This document shows positions 32,798 through 42,417 of a stretch of DNA of 64,000 nt, piece by piece. Source of the DNA: Sanguibacter keddieii (lineage in GTDB: Bacteria > Actinomycetota > Actinomycetes > Actinomycetales > Actinomycetaceae); the NCBI RefSeq assembly GCF_001064145.1, contig NZ_JVOJ01000029.1, forward strand, positions 42,111 through 106,110. Direction: 5' to 3'. The notes beneath the pieces were generated by a model. The model was given only the letters and a program-made list of their open reading frames with translations, was not told the origin of the DNA and did not search any database. The translations under genes and the position numbers were made by a program. How positions within the stretch are numbered: position 1 is the stretch's first letter; every line of letters starts with the position of its first letter.

Positions 32798-34570
32798 ATG
32801 GCAACTTCAGTGACCATGCCCGCTCTGGGCGAATCCGTCACCGAGGGCACCGTCACCACGTGGCTCAAGCAGGTCGGCGACACCGTCGAGCTCGACGAGC
32901 CCATCGTTGAGGTGTCCACGGACAAGGTTGACTCCGAGGTCCCCTCCCCCGTGGCCGGCGTCCTGCTGGAAATCCTGGTCCCCGAGGACGAGACCGTCGA
33001 GGTCGGCACCGAAATCGCTCGTATTGGTGACGCGTCTGAGGCGTCGGCAGCCCCGGCTGCACCCGCGGCTGCTCCCGTGGAGGCTCCGGCTGCGCCTGCT
33101 GCGGCTCCCGTCGAGGCTCCCGCTGCCGTTCCTGCCGCCGCCCCCGCACAGGGTACCGAGGTTCGTATGCCCGCTCTGGGCGAGTCCGTCACCGAGGGCA
33201 CCGTCACCACGTGGCTGAAGTCCGTAGGCGATGCCGTTGACGCCGACGAGCCGCTGCTCGAGGTGTCCACGGATAAGGTCGACTCCGAGGTCCCCTCCCC
33301 CGTCGCTGGTTTCCTGGCAGAAATCCGCGTTCCCGAGGACGAGACTGTCGAGGTCGGCACCGTTGTCGCGATCATTTCTTCGTCGGCTCCCTCTGCTGCT
33401 CCCGTTGTGCAGGCTGCGGCGCCGGCGGCGCCTGCTGCCCCCGCGGCTCCCGCCGCTCCGGCGGCACCCGTGGCGCCTGCTGCTCCTGCAGCACCGGTCG
33501 CTCCGGCGGCACCCGTGGCGCCTGCTGCTCCCGCCGCACCGGCCGCTCCGGTTGACCCGTTCCCGAACGCGTCGACGCTGGCACAGACGGCTGCTGCTGC
33601 TCCGGTTGTTGAAACCCCCGTCGCCGTCACCGGCTCCGCCTACGTCACTCCCATCGTGCGCAAGCTCGCCCGTGAACTTGGCGTCGATCTGGCGTCCGTG
33701 TCGGGCACCGGTGTTGGCGGCCGTATCCGCCGCGAGGACATCGAGGCTGCCGCCGCTGCCGCCGCTGCCGCCGCTGCCGTTGCTGCTCCCGCCGCACCGA
33801 CCGCCCCTGCCGCTCCCGCCGCACCGGCCGCCGCTGTCCGCGAGCCTTCGCCGCTGCGTGGAACGACCGAGAAGATGACCCGCCTGCGCCAGACGATCGC
33901 GCGCCGCATGGTCGAGTCGCTCCAGACCGCGGCTCAGCTGACCACGGTCATCGAGGTCGACGTGACGAAGGTTGCCGCTATGCGCGCGCGTTCGAAGGAT
34001 GCGTTCCTTGCCAAGTACGGCACCAAGCTGACCTTCCTGCCCTTCTTCGTGAAGGCCGCGACGGAGGCTCTCGCCTACCACCCGAAGATCAACGCGACCA
34101 TCAACGACAAGGAGGTCACGTACTTCGACTACGAGCACGTGGGCATTGCCGTTGACACGCCGCGCGGTCTGCTGGTCCCGGTGATCAAGAACGCCGGGGA
34201 CAAGGACATCGCCGGCATCGCTGCGTCGATCAATGATCTGGCTGCTCGTACTCGCGACTCGAAGATTGGCCCCGACGAGCTGTCCGGCTCGACGTTCACG
34301 GTGACCAACACCGGTTCGGGTGGCGCGCTCTTCGATACGCCGGTCCTCAACATGCCGGAGACCGCGATCTTGGGTGTCGGCACGATCGTGAAGCGTCCGG
34401 TCGTGATGAAGGGTGCCGACGGCGCTGACGTCATCGCGATTCGCTCGATGGTCTACCTGGCGCTGTCCTACGACCACCGCCTGATTGACGGCGGGGATGC
34501 GTCGCGCTTCCTCATGGACGTGAAGAAGCGCCTGGAGGAGGGTGCGTTCGAGGCCGACCTCGGACTCTGA
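32798..34570 (+). CDS. sucB: Dihydrolipoamide acyltransferase (E2) with two lipoyl domains
   Basis: The 590-residue core of a 2-oxoacid dehydrogenase complex. Lipoyl domain 1 covers residues 3-77 (lipoyl-lysine 43 in STDKVDS) and lipoyl domain 2 residues 121-195 (Lys160). Two Ala/Pro-rich linkers follow each. The E3/E1-binding domain begins [15 protein letters not shown], and the catalytic acyltransferase domain ends with [15 protein letters not shown]. Such actinobacterial genes are named sucB, but the acyl group is not set by these motifs. No E1 gene is adjacent, and the protein may serve the pyruvate dehydrogenase complex. Confidence 0.93.
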   Translation: MATSVTMPALGESVTEGTVTTWLKQVGDTVELDEPIVEVSTDKVDSEVPSPVAGVLLEILVPEDETVEVGTEIARIGDASEASAAPAAPAAAPVEAPAAPAAAPVEAPAAVPAAAPAQGTEVRMPALGESVTEGTVTTWLKSVGDAVDADEPLLEVSTDKVDSEVPSPVAGFLAEIRVPEDETVEVGTVVAIISSSAPSAAPVVQAAAPAAPAAPAAPAAPAAPVAPAAPAAPVAPAAPVAPAAPAAPAAPVDPFPNASTLAQTAAAAPVVETPVAVTGSAYVTPIVRKLARELGVDLASVSGTGVGGRIRREDIEAAAAAAAAAAAVAAPAAPTAPAAPAAPAAAVREPSPLRGTTEKMTRLRQTIARRMVESLQTAAQLTTVIEVDVTKVAAMRARSKDAFLAKYGTKLTFLPFFVKAATEALAYHPKINATINDKEVTYFDYEHVGIAVDTPRGLLVPVIKNAGDKDIAGIAASINDLAARTRDSKIGPDELSGSTFTVTNTGSGGALFDTPVLNMPETAILGVGTIVKRPVVMKGADGADVIAIRSMVYLALSYDHRLIDGGDASRFLMDVKKRLEEGAFEADLGL

Positions 34571-34583
34571 TCCTCACCGAACG

Positions 34584-34621
34584 CTGATGGGGTGGGCCTC
34601 GCATGAGGCCCACCCCATCAG
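34584..34621. terminator. Bidirectional hairpin terminator
   Basis: Perfect 17-bp inverted repeat (34584-34600 with 34605-34621) around GCAT, between convergent E2 and kinase-like genes. Its apex CTCGCATGAG is identical to the hairpin at 2285-2322. Confidence 0.9.
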
Positions 34622-34653
34622 TGTTACTTGGTCAGCCACACAGTTGTCTGGCG

Positions 34654-35985
34654 CTATTGCGCCGCACCACTTTGCTGATCAGCGGGCTCTGCCTTCACGA
34701 CCTTTCCTGACACGGGATCGACGCGCACGCGAAGGTCGGTCGCTTGCGGCTCCGCGCTTGCCTCACACGTTCCCGCTCGACATGTTTCCGAGGCGAGAAC
34801 CGTCAGCGTTGCGCCGACATCGATAGCTCCCGGCTCACAGGCCAACACGGACACGTTATCGATCTGGGAGGACAACTGCGCGACGCGCACTCCATCGCGT
34901 TGCATCGTTGCGATGCGCGTCTTGTCTTGATCGAGCAGCTCGCCGCCAAGAACACTTTCGAGAGCCGTTGGATCACCGGCCACCACGGCCTCGTCGCGCG
35001 TGCGGATCGCGCGGTTAATCGTCTCCGAGAGCGCGGAAACATCGCACGCGCTACCGGCTGACTGCTCGGGCGACTGCGAGGGATCGCTGTGGACAGATAC
35101 TTCCGATTGGCCACCGCTTACACCGCTGCGCAGCAAGCCGTAGGCCATGATGGACACGCCCGCAACGATCGCCGCCAGCCCCACAGCAAGGACGCCCAAC
35201 GCTCGGCGACGGCTATGCTGCCGGGACTGAGTTCGGCCATGTTTGTCAGGCGAAGCCGACACAGTTGCATGCTCAGACCGACCCTCGATGAGGGTATCTT
35301 CGCGCAGTGCAGCCGCGCGCAGGTCAGCAATCACACGCTCGGGATCCACGGGCTCACGCGAAATCGGATGCTCGATAGGATCGTCAACGATGGGTGTTGC
35401 CTCTGTACGACAATCGTTGCGCTCGTCAAAGCCAAGCTGAGCCAATGCCTCGTCCATGTGCAGAAGGTGCGCGAGCTGACGCAGGCACGCGCGATCAGCC
35501 CCCTGCCCACTGAGCCCTTGGCTCCACCCGGGGGTTCCGTCGTGCTCTCCCAACTCGTCGATGAGATCGATGATGACCGCACGCCCGGATGGTGTCACGA
35601 TGATGTTGGAGGGAGTGAGATCCCCATGGACGATTCCAGCACTGTGCAAAGCACTGACCCCGGCAGCAACTCCTTCGATGATCTGGCGGCGTGTCGCGAT
35701 GGGACGCAGGTCGGGCGATCCAATTTCCGCGTCAAGGGGACGCCCCGCCACATAGTCGTAGACGATTGCCCAGCGGCCATCATCTGATCGCGCAACATCG
35801 CGCAGGGCGACAACGTGTCGTGACGTGATCGAGGCCCATGCCTTCCACCGCTCGAGGCACCGCTCTCCATCTCCGGCAGCGCGCAGCGACAACAGCGCCT
35901 CACCCGCATCCGTGCGCGTACGCCACACGGGGCCCGTCGCTCCGATATGGAAGATTTGGCCAACGTCGTAACCGCCAATGTTCAT
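34654..35985 (-). CDS. Membrane Ser/Thr protein-kinase-like protein (possible pseudokinase)
   Basis: A 443-residue protein with an N-terminal kinase fold, one transmembrane helix (about 263-285) and an extracellular C-terminal domain with three cysteine-containing segments, the layout of PknB-like receptors. The loop VHGDLTPSNIIV (119-130) keeps the catalytic Asp122 and Asn127, and IIDLIDE has the metal-binding Asp140 but not DFG. The glycine loop is degenerate (IGATGPVW) and the VAIK lysine appears replaced (ALLSLRA, Ser33). Catalytic activity is doubtful. The extracellular part does not look like PASTA repeats. Confidence 0.8.
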   Translation of the reverse strand: MNIGGYDVGQIFHIGATGPVWRTRTDAGEALLSLRAAGDGERCLERWKAWASITSRHVVALRDVARSDDGRWAIVYDYVAGRPLDAEIGSPDLRPIATRRQIIEGVAAGVSALHSAGIVHGDLTPSNIIVTPSGRAVIIDLIDELGEHDGTPGWSQGLSGQGADRACLRQLAHLLHMDEALAQLGFDERNDCRTEATPIVDDPIEHPISREPVDPERVIADLRAAALREDTLIEGRSEHATVSASPDKHGRTQSRQHSRRRALGVLAVGLAAIVAGVSIMAYGLLRSGVSGGQSEVSVHSDPSQSPEQSAGSACDVSALSETINRAIRTRDEAVVAGDPTALESVLGGELLDQDKTRIATMQRDGVRVAQLSSQIDNVSVLACEPGAIDVGATLTVLASETCRAGTCEASAEPQATDLRVRVDPVSGKVVKAEPADQQSGAAQ

Positions 35986-36090
35986 ACCGACATTGTCCAG
36001 AGCCAGGCAATGTGATGCAACTCATTTCATAAAGTGCCTGATCGGACGGGTGGACTTTCGATCATCAATTGCACGTACAATAATGAGGCT

Positions 36091-36783
36091 ATGAGTGAAT
36101 CGAATCCCCCCGGCAAGAGGCGCTTCTACCAGAACGTCCTCGACGCGTACCGACTGACCAAACGCACCTACCCGGCACTTCCGTGGATGCTCCTCGGAAC
36201 AGCCGCTGCGGTGATCGCCGTCTTCATGCTGGTGGCCTGGCTGACCAACATGTCGTTCATTGGCTGGCTTGTCGTCGGCATTATGGGCTCGTTCACCGCA
36301 GCCCTCCTGCTACTGAGCATTCTGACGCGCCGTGCACTGTACTCGCAGGTTGAGGATACGGCTGGCGCCGTGAAGGTTGCACTGTCCCAGATTCAGCGCG
36401 GCTGGGTGATTCCCGAGCAGCCGGTGGCGTTCACTCGCGAACAGGACCTCGTGTGGCGCATCGTTGGCCGCGCCGGTGTCGTTCTCATTTCCGAGGGCCC
36501 CACGTCCCGCGTCCGCCCCCTCCTCCAGACCGAGACGAAGCGCGTCGCCAAGGTCATGCGCAACGTTCCTGTTCACCAGATCCAGGTGGGGCACGATGAG
36601 GGGCAGATTGCTCTGAAGGATCTGCAGCGCGAGCTGCGCAAGTTGAAGAACGTGCTGACCCCCGAGGAAGTCCCCCAGGTCTCTGCGCGCATCAACGCTC
36701 TCCGCTCGGGTGAGCCCCCCATTCCGAAGGGCATCGACCCCCTGCGCGCCAAGCCGTCACGCCGCGCGCTTCGCGGTAACTGA
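36091..36783 (+). CDS. DUF4191 membrane protein
   Basis: A 230-residue actinobacterial protein with a basic N-terminus (KRRFYQNVLDAYRLTKRTYP), two adjacent transmembrane helices at about 31-80 and a cytoplasmic C-terminal domain (VEDTAGAVKVALSQIQRGWVI ... LQRELRKLKNVL). It matches the DUF4191 family, whose function is unknown. In other actinobacteria the gene often follows the lipoate genes lipA/lipB, and here the lipoyl enzymes lpd and E2 are close by. A TACAAT box lies at 36076-36081. Start 36091 is chosen over the longer 36034. Confidence 0.85.
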   Translation: MSESNPPGKRRFYQNVLDAYRLTKRTYPALPWMLLGTAAAVIAVFMLVAWLTNMSFIGWLVVGIMGSFTAALLLLSILTRRALYSQVEDTAGAVKVALSQIQRGWVIPEQPVAFTREQDLVWRIVGRAGVVLISEGPTSRVRPLLQTETKRVAKVMRNVPVHQIQVGHDEGQIALKDLQRELRKLKNVLTPEEVPQVSARINALRSGEPPIPKGIDPLRAKPSRRALRGN

Positions 36784-36790
36784 GCTTTTT

Positions 36791-36823
36791 CAAGTGGGCA
36801 AGCACGTAGTGCTTGCCCACTTG
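36791..36823. terminator. Hairpin terminator after DUF4191 gene
   Basis: Perfect 15-bp inverted repeat (36791-36805 with 36809-36823) with a 3-nt loop. The genes on both sides run in the same direction, so it terminates the DUF4191 transcript. Confidence 0.85.
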
Positions 36824-36852
36824 TGTATCCACGATCCGAGACTCATTCGACA

Positions 36853-36876
36853 TGCATAGTATGCACATGCTTGCAT
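36853..36876. promoter_or_regulatory. TGCATA-type repeats upstream of first binding-protein gene
   Basis: TGCATAGTATGCA (36853-36865) is a palindrome, and TTGCATAT follows at 36870-36877. The same half-sites occur before the second binding-protein gene. They resemble ArgR half-sites (TGCAT/ATGCA), but here the spacing is 3 rather than 4. Confidence 0.4.
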
Positions 36877-36924
36877 ATTCATTACGCAATATCGAACGAA
36901 TCACGGATACCGAGGAACATAATC

Positions 36925-37860
36925 ATGCACACCAAGAAGATTCTCGCCGCACTCACCCTGGCCAGCACTACGGCTGCCATGGCCGCATGCGCAGACCCGA
37001 CGACGAGCACAAGCACCGCCGATGCGACGACGGGGGCGACCACGTCGACCACCTCGCATTACGACGTCTCATCGATCCCAACCGTCGACGAGATTGCAGC
37101 ACTTGTTCCCGACGACATCAAGAAGCGGGGCACCCTGCGTAACGGAGCGTCTACCGGATACGCGCCCGCAGAATACATGGATACCGATGGGCAGACCCCC
37201 ATCGGCTACGACATCGACATCAACAAAGCGCTCGCCAAGGTCATGGGCCTGAACGGCGGAGATACAAAGCACTCTGAGTTCCCGACGATCATCCCCGCAC
37301 TGGGCACGAAGTTCGACGTCGGCATCTCCTCGTTCACCATTACTTCCGAGCGTGAACAGCAGGTCAACATGGTGTCCTACCTAAACGTCGGATCCGCCTG
37401 GGGCGTCGCCGCAGGCAATCCGAAGAATTTCGACCCATCCGATCCGTGCGGAGCGACAATCGCGGTTCAGACCGGCACGGCTCAGGAAGAATACGCGGCG
37501 ACCCTCTCCGACGAGTGTGTCGCAGCCGGCAAGAGCAAGATCACGGTCATGCCTCACGAGCTGCAGACGGATATTGCCACCAAGCTGATCGGCGGCCAGT
37601 ACGACGCAACCCTCGCGGACTCGACAGTCATTGGCTACACGAGCGCACAGTCTGCCGGAAAGATCGAGCAGCTGGGCGACACCTTCGAGTCGGCCCCTCA
37701 GGGCGTCGCAGTCGCAAAGGCTGATGCACAGCTCACTGAGGCTGTCCAAAAGGCCATGCAGTACCTCATGGACAATGGCTACCTGAACGATATTTTGGCC
37801 TCCTATGGCGCTGAGAATGCAGCACTGACGACCGCCACACTCAATCCGAGCGTCAACTGA
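36925..37860 (+). CDS. Amino-acid ABC transporter substrate-binding lipoprotein (copy 1)
   Basis: A 311-residue extracytoplasmic solute-binding protein (SBP family 3, polar amino acids). The signal peptide (MHTKKILAALTLASTTAAMAAC) ends in a lipobox, so Cys is lipidated and the protein is tethered to the membrane. The domain begins after a Thr/Ser linker, with IPTVDEIAALVPDDI and GYDIDINKALAKVMG. DVGISSFTITSERE is the hinge region. A GAGGAA ribosome site precedes ATG 36925. The following gene is a close paralogue. The bound amino acid is not fixed by sequence; ArgR-like sites upstream hint at a basic amino acid. Confidence 0.9.
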   Translation: MHTKKILAALTLASTTAAMAACADPTTSTSTADATTGATTSTTSHYDVSSIPTVDEIAALVPDDIKKRGTLRNGASTGYAPAEYMDTDGQTPIGYDIDINKALAKVMGLNGGDTKHSEFPTIIPALGTKFDVGISSFTITSEREQQVNMVSYLNVGSAWGVAAGNPKNFDPSDPCGATIAVQTGTAQEEYAATLSDECVAAGKSKITVMPHELQTDIATKLIGGQYDATLADSTVIGYTSAQSAGKIEQLGDTFESAPQGVAVAKADAQLTEAVQKAMQYLMDNGYLNDILASYGAENAALTTATLNPSVN

Positions 37861-37880
37861 CTCGTGACATGTAGCGCATA

Positions 37881-37900
37881 ATATGCATCACGATGCATAT
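37881..37900. promoter_or_regulatory. ArgR-box-like palindrome upstream of second binding-protein gene
   Basis: ATATGCAT-CACG-ATGCATAT is a perfect inverted repeat with an 8-bp arm and 4-nt spacer. It fits the ARG box layout TGCAT-N4-ATGCA described for M. tuberculosis. A further CGCATAATATGCA overlaps it on the left (37875-37887) and TGCATAATAG follows at 37903. ArgR control is inference. Confidence 0.5.
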
Positions 37901-37956
37901 GGGTGCATAATAGTAGCAATCACGGGCTGAAGCCCGCTCCCATCGGAAGGCACATC

Positions 37957-38901
37957 ATGACAATCTCGAAGGCACACGCCCTCATCGTCCTCGCAGCCGC
38001 TGCTGCTCTCCCCCTCGCCGCCTGCGCAGACCCGACGTCGACCAGCTCGTCGACGAGCGGAACGGACAACTCCACGGCAGCGGCAACCACGGCCTCGTAC
38101 GACGTGTCGAAGATCCCGACCGTCGACGAAATCGCCGCCCTGGTTCCCGACGATGTCAAGGAACGTGGCACGCTGCGTAACGGTGCCTCCGCCGACTACG
38201 CGCCCGCGGAGTTCCTCGGTGATGATTCGCAGACTCCTCAGGGCTATGACGTCGACATCAACAAGGCGCTTGCCAAGGTCATGGGCCTGAACGAGGGAAC
38301 CACCAACCACGCGGAGTTCCCCACCATCATTCCCGCTCTGGGCACCAAGTTTGACGTGGGCATCTCCTCCTTCACGATCACCTCCGAACGCGAGGAGCAG
38401 GCAAACCTGATCTCCTACGTTCAGGTGGGCTCCGCGTACGGCGTTGCAGCGGGCAACCCGAAGAACTTCGATCCGACCGACCCCTGCGGTACAACGATCG
38501 GCGTGCAGACCGGCACCGCGCAGGAAGACTACGCGAACGAGCTGTCGGAGAAGTGCGTCGCCGACGGCAAGGACAAGATCACGATCATGCCGCACGACCT
38601 GCAGACTGACATCACCACGAAGGTTATCGGCGGCCAGTACGACGCCACCTTCGCAGACTCCACAGTCATCGGCTACACCACCAACCTGTCCGGCGGCAAG
38701 ATCGAGCAGGTCGGCGACGTCGTCGAGTCCGCCCCGCAGGGCGTGGCCATCAACAAGAACGACGCGCAGCTGACGCAAGCTGTCCAGAAGGCCATGCAAT
38801 ACCTGATGGACAACGGCTACCTGAAGGACATTCTGGCCACGTACGGTGCCGAAAACGCGGCACTGACCACCGCCGAGCTGAACCCGGCGACGAACGACTG
38901 A
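37957..38901 (+). CDS. Amino-acid ABC transporter substrate-binding lipoprotein (copy 2)
   Basis: A 314-residue paralogue of the preceding protein, alike over nearly its whole mature length (for example VDEIAALVPDD, APAEF, PALGTKFDVGISSFTITSERE and YLMDNGYL). The lipoprotein signal ends LPLAAC. A GGAAGG ribosome site precedes ATG 37957. Seven nt separate it from the permease gene, so it is first of the three-gene import operon. Differences cluster in the N-terminal linker and surface positions, which would allow different ligand affinity. Confidence 0.92.
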   Translation: MTISKAHALIVLAAAAALPLAACADPTSTSSSTSGTDNSTAAATTASYDVSKIPTVDEIAALVPDDVKERGTLRNGASADYAPAEFLGDDSQTPQGYDVDINKALAKVMGLNEGTTNHAEFPTIIPALGTKFDVGISSFTITSEREEQANLISYVQVGSAYGVAAGNPKNFDPTDPCGTTIGVQTGTAQEDYANELSEKCVADGKDKITIMPHDLQTDITTKVIGGQYDATFADSTVIGYTTNLSGGKIEQVGDVVESAPQGVAINKNDAQLTQAVQKAMQYLMDNGYLKDILATYGAENAALTTAELNPATND

Positions 38902-38908
38902 GGATCTC

Positions 38909-39868
38909 ATGGCTACCATCAAAGACGGCGTTGAGCTGATCGACGCAAAGCCGGTCCCCCGCCCGGGGAGGTGGGCGAGCGCGATCGTCGTGGCAATCCT
39001 CGCGGCAATGGCAGTCCATGCGCTGGTGACGAACGAAAACTTCCAGTGGCAGGTCGTGTTCCAGTGGTTGTTCTCGCGTTCGATCATGCAGGGCGTGCTC
39101 TTCACGATCATCCTGACGATCCTCGCGATGGTGGTGGGCACCGCTCTCGCCATCACGATGGCGATCATGCGTCAGTCGGTGAATCCGGTCCTGCGATGGG
39201 TGGCGATGGCCTACATATGGTTTTTCCGCGGAACCCCTATCTACACGCAGCTGATTTTCTGGTCACTGCTGCCCACGCTCTACCCGAAGCTCTCCTTCGG
39301 CGTACCGTTCCTCGGCTCGCTGTTGGGCTGGGAGCTGACCTTTGATACGGCCACGTACTTCACGCCGTTCTGGATGGCGTTCATCGGACTGGGCCTGAAC
39401 GAAGGCGCATACCTCGCCGAGATCATGCGTGCGGGCCTGCTGAGCGTGTCGAAGGGCCAGTGGGAGGCTGCCACCGCGCTGGGAATGCCGCGCGGAACGA
39501 TCTTCCGTCGCATCATCCTGCCCCAGGCGATGCGCGTGATCGTACCGCCGATCGGCAACGAGACGATTTCGATGCTCAAGACGACGTCCCTGGTGTCAGC
39601 AATACCCTTCACTCTCGAACTCACGTTCATCGCGCGTCAGCGCGGCCAGGCGACATTCGCTCCCGTACCGCTCCTGATTGCGGCTGCGATTTGGTACCTC
39701 GTCATCACGAGCCTCCTGATGTGGATTCAGTCCTTCATCGAGAAGTACTACGGCAAGGGGTTCGAGCGTCGCGAGAACGCCAGCGCCCACTCCCCCACAT
39801 CGTCTCCCTCCGATGACGATCACGAGTCCACGGCCACCAAGCTTAAGTTTATGGATGTGACCCCATGA
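38909..39868 (+). CDS. Amino-acid ABC transporter permease
   Basis: A 319-residue HisM/GlnP-type inner-membrane permease with five to six transmembrane helices. The ABC-contacting EAA loop reads [26 protein letters not shown], and [17 protein letters not shown] is the polar-amino-acid permease signature. A disordered Ser/Glu-rich tail ends the protein. It overlaps the ATPase gene by 4 nt. Only one permease is encoded, so it probably works as a homodimer. Confidence 0.95.
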   Translation: MATIKDGVELIDAKPVPRPGRWASAIVVAILAAMAVHALVTNENFQWQVVFQWLFSRSIMQGVLFTIILTILAMVVGTALAITMAIMRQSVNPVLRWVAMAYIWFFRGTPIYTQLIFWSLLPTLYPKLSFGVPFLGSLLGWELTFDTATYFTPFWMAFIGLGLNEGAYLAEIMRAGLLSVSKGQWEAATALGMPRGTIFRRIILPQAMRVIVPPIGNETISMLKTTSLVSAIPFTLELTFIARQRGQATFAPVPLLIAAAIWYLVITSLLMWIQSFIEKYYGKGFERRENASAHSPTSSPSDDDHESTATKLKFMDVTP

Positions 39869-40641
39869 CGACCACGACGACGCCCATGGTCTCCGTTCGC
39901 GGAGTCCACAAGTTCTTCGGCGACCTGCATGTCCTGCGGGGTATCGACCTGGACATCGCTTCCGGCGAGGTCTGCGTCATCCTCGGCCCCTCGGGTTCGG
40001 GTAAGTCGACGCTCCTGCGCTGCCTGAACATGCTCGAGGACATTAGCGCCGGCCGCGTGTACGTCGACGGTGAGCTGCTCGGCTACTTCGAGGACGGCAG
40101 CGGCGTGCTGCACGAGCGCCACGATAAGGAGATCGCTGCTCAGCGTTCTCGTATCGGCATGGTGTTCCAGCGCTTCAATCTCTTCCCGCACAAGACGGCG
40201 CTGGAAAACGTCATGGAGGCACCCATTCAGGTCCTCAAGCGTTCGAAGGGCGAGGCGCGCGCCCAGGCTCTCGAGCTGCTTGATCGCGTCGGTCTGGCTG
40301 ATCGCGCGGACCATTACCCGGCGGAGCTTTCGGGTGGCCAGCAGCAACGAGTTGCCATCGCGCGTGCGCTCGCCATGGATCCCGAGATCATGCTCTTTGA
40401 TGAGCCGACCTCAGCGCTCGATCCCGAGCTCGTCGGTGAGGTGCTCCAGGTTATGCAGGACCTGGCCGCATCGGGTATGACGATGGCGGTTGTCACCCAC
40501 GAGATCGGGTTCGCCCGCGAGGTCGCCGACCAGGTCGTCTTCATGGATGGCGGCGTCATCGTCGAGGCCGGAGCTCCCTCCGAGGTGATCGATAACCCGA
40601 AGTCGGAGCGAACCAAGGAGTTCTTCTCCAAGGTTCTGTGA
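39865..40641 (+). CDS. Amino-acid ABC transporter ATP-binding protein
   Basis: A 258-residue ATPase of the polar amino-acid uptake group (GlnQ/HisP-like). Walker A is GPSGSGKST, the Q loop FQRFNLFPH, the signature LSGGQQQR, Walker [13 protein letters not shown], and the switch VTHE. The ATG overlaps the permease stop (ATGA). It powers import by the preceding permease and the two lipoproteins. A terminator follows 14 nt downstream. Confidence 0.96.
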   Translation: MTTTTTPMVSVRGVHKFFGDLHVLRGIDLDIASGEVCVILGPSGSGKSTLLRCLNMLEDISAGRVYVDGELLGYFEDGSGVLHERHDKEIAAQRSRIGMVFQRFNLFPHKTALENVMEAPIQVLKRSKGEARAQALELLDRVGLADRADHYPAELSGGQQQRVAIARALAMDPEIMLFDEPTSALDPELVGEVLQVMQDLAASGMTMAVVTHEIGFAREVADQVVFMDGGVIVEAGAPSEVIDNPKSERTKEFFSKVL

Positions 40642-40654
40642 GTTCCTCACGACG

Positions 40655-40686
40655 AGGCCGGGGCTGGTGTGTTCCAGTCCCGGCCT
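40655..40686 (+). terminator. Intrinsic terminator of the ABC-importer operon
   Basis: A 13-bp stem (40655-40667 with 40674-40686, one G-T pair) followed by TTT. The ABC-F gene converges from the other side. Confidence 0.8.
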
Positions 40687-40723
40687 TTGTCGTACCTGCC
40701 GTGAAGCGACCGAGGTAGCGCCG

Positions 40724-42337
40724 TCAGGTGAGGGTAACGAGATCGAGGTAGCTGTCGTCCCACAGGTCCTCATCGGCGTCAGGCAACAGCAGGACGCGCT
40801 CTGGGTTGAGCGCCGTGACGGCACCGGGGTCGTGCGTCACGAGGATGACGGCGCCCTCGTAGTCACGTAGGGCAGCGAGGATCTCTTCGCGTGATGCAGG
40901 ATCGAGGTTGTTGGTCGGCTCGTCGAGAAGCAGGACGTTTGCGCCCGAGACGACGAGTGTCGCTAAGGCGAGTCGTGTCTTCTCACCGCCGGAGAGCACG
41001 GACACGGGCTTTTCAACGTCGTCGCCTTGGAAGAGGAACTGGCCGAGAATGTTGCGCACGTGGGTGTCGTCGAGGGTGGGAGCCGCCTCAGCCATGTTTT
41101 CGCGGATCGTGCGGGTCTCGTCGAGTGTCTCATGCTCCTGGGCGTAGTAGCCGAGCTTGAGGCCGTGCCCGGGCACGACGCGACCGGAGTCCGGCTCCTC
41201 GATGCCGGACAGGAGCCGCAGGAGCGTCGTCTTTCCGGCACCGTTGAGGCCGAGGACGACGACTTTGGAACCGCGATCAATCGCAAGGTCTACGCCTGTG
41301 AACACTTCGAGAGAGCCGTAGGACTTCGACAGCCCTTCAGCGGTCAGGGGAACGCGGCCCGACGGCATCGGGTCGGGGAAGCGTAGGCGCGCGACCTTGT
41401 CCTGGACGATCTCTGAACCCGCTTGGGCGAAAAGCTCTTCGGCTCTGCGCAGCATCTGCTGTGCGGCAATGGCCTTCGTCGCCTTCGCGCGCATCTTCTC
41501 CCCCTGAGCCTTGAGGTGTTCGGCCTTCTTCAACGCGTTCGCGCGTTCCTTGCGGCGACGACGCTCGTCCTCCTCGCGCTGCTTGAGGTAGGCCGACCAG
41601 CCAAGGTGATAGATGTCGATCTGCGCGCGGTTTGCATCGAGGTAGAAGACCTGGTTGACGGTGTCGCCCAGCAGCTTGACGTCGTGCGAAATGATCATGA
41701 CCCCGCCGGGGAAGGTCTTGATCCAGTCGCGGAGCCAAACGATCGAGTCGTGATCGAGGTGGTTCGTCGGTTCGTCGAGGAGCAATACGTCTGCGTTCGA
41801 GAACAGCACGCGGGCGAGTTCGACCCTGCGTCGCTGACCGCCGGAGAGGGTATCGAGGGTCTGATCGAGCACCCGGTCTTCAAGCCCCAGCGAGTGCGCG
41901 ATCTGGGCCGCCTCGGCGTTGGCTGCCCAGCCGCCGGAGTTCGTAAACTGCTGGTCGAGCTTCACGTAACGTTCCATGGCGCGCTGCTGACGGCCGCCCT
42001 CGGTCGTTGACATCTCGTGTTCGGCCTTGCGGATGCGCGCGATGATGGAGTCGATGCCGCGCACGGAGATGATACGGTCACGGGCCTTCATCGACGGATC
42101 ACCCACGTGTGTGTCCTGCGCCAGGTAGCCGACCGTACCATTCGACGAGATTGTGCCGGTGTATTCGGCGGCCCCTCCGCGGTCGCCTTCGCCCGCGAGC
42201 AGCCTCATCGTCGTCGTCTTACCCGCGCCGTTTCGGCCGACGAGGCCGATACACATGCCTTTGTCGATACGGAAGCTCGCGTGGTTGACGAGCTCGCGGG
42301 GGCCAATGCGCAACGAAAAATCCTGGACGTTAATCAC
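40724..42337 (-). CDS. ABC-F family ATPase
   Basis: A 537-residue soluble protein with two ABC modules and no membrane domain. Module 1 has GRNGAGKTT and LSGGQRRRVELARV with LLLDEPTNHLD. Module 2 has GLNGAGKTT and LSGGEKTRLALATL with LLLDEPTNNLD. A basic, helical linker (about 255-320, rich in Arg/Lys/Glu) lies between them, as in ribosome-acting ABC-F proteins. Housekeeping translation factor versus antibiotic-target protection cannot be told from sequence. The context is not a resistance cluster, so housekeeping is more likely. Confidence 0.93.
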   Translation of the reverse strand: MINVQDFSLRIGPRELVNHASFRIDKGMCIGLVGRNGAGKTTTMRLLAGEGDRGGAAEYTGTISSNGTVGYLAQDTHVGDPSMKARDRIISVRGIDSIIARIRKAEHEMSTTEGGRQQRAMERYVKLDQQFTNSGGWAANAEAAQIAHSLGLEDRVLDQTLDTLSGGQRRRVELARVLFSNADVLLLDEPTNHLDHDSIVWLRDWIKTFPGGVMIISHDVKLLGDTVNQVFYLDANRAQIDIYHLGWSAYLKQREEDERRRRKERANALKKAEHLKAQGEKMRAKATKAIAAQQMLRRAEELFAQAGSEIVQDKVARLRFPDPMPSGRVPLTAEGLSKSYGSLEVFTGVDLAIDRGSKVVVLGLNGAGKTTLLRLLSGIEEPDSGRVVPGHGLKLGYYAQEHETLDETRTIRENMAEAAPTLDDTHVRNILGQFLFQGDDVEKPVSVLSGGEKTRLALATLVVSGANVLLLDEPTNNLDPASREEILAALRDYEGAVILVTHDPGAVTALNPERVLLLPDADEDLWDDSYLDLVTLT

Positions 42338-42417
42338 GCTCCAAGAGTAGAGGGAGGGACCGTTGTGGGCGAATCAACCCGGCCAATGGAGTGCCCTGTT
42401 GGGCGACATCGTGCGTG

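Noticed and set aside
33040..33540. Tandem GC-rich repeats, possible minisatellite
   Set aside because: They encode the Ala/Pro linkers between the E2 lipoyl domains and are part of the gene.
32807..34477. Long minus-strand open frame opposite the E2 gene (556 residues)
   Set aside because: It is a low-complexity Gly/Arg frame mirrored from the Ala/Pro linkers and lipoyl repeats; the plus strand has clear domains.
37888..39168. Minus-strand open frame opposite the second binding protein and permease
   Set aside because: It is an antisense shadow of well-supported genes.
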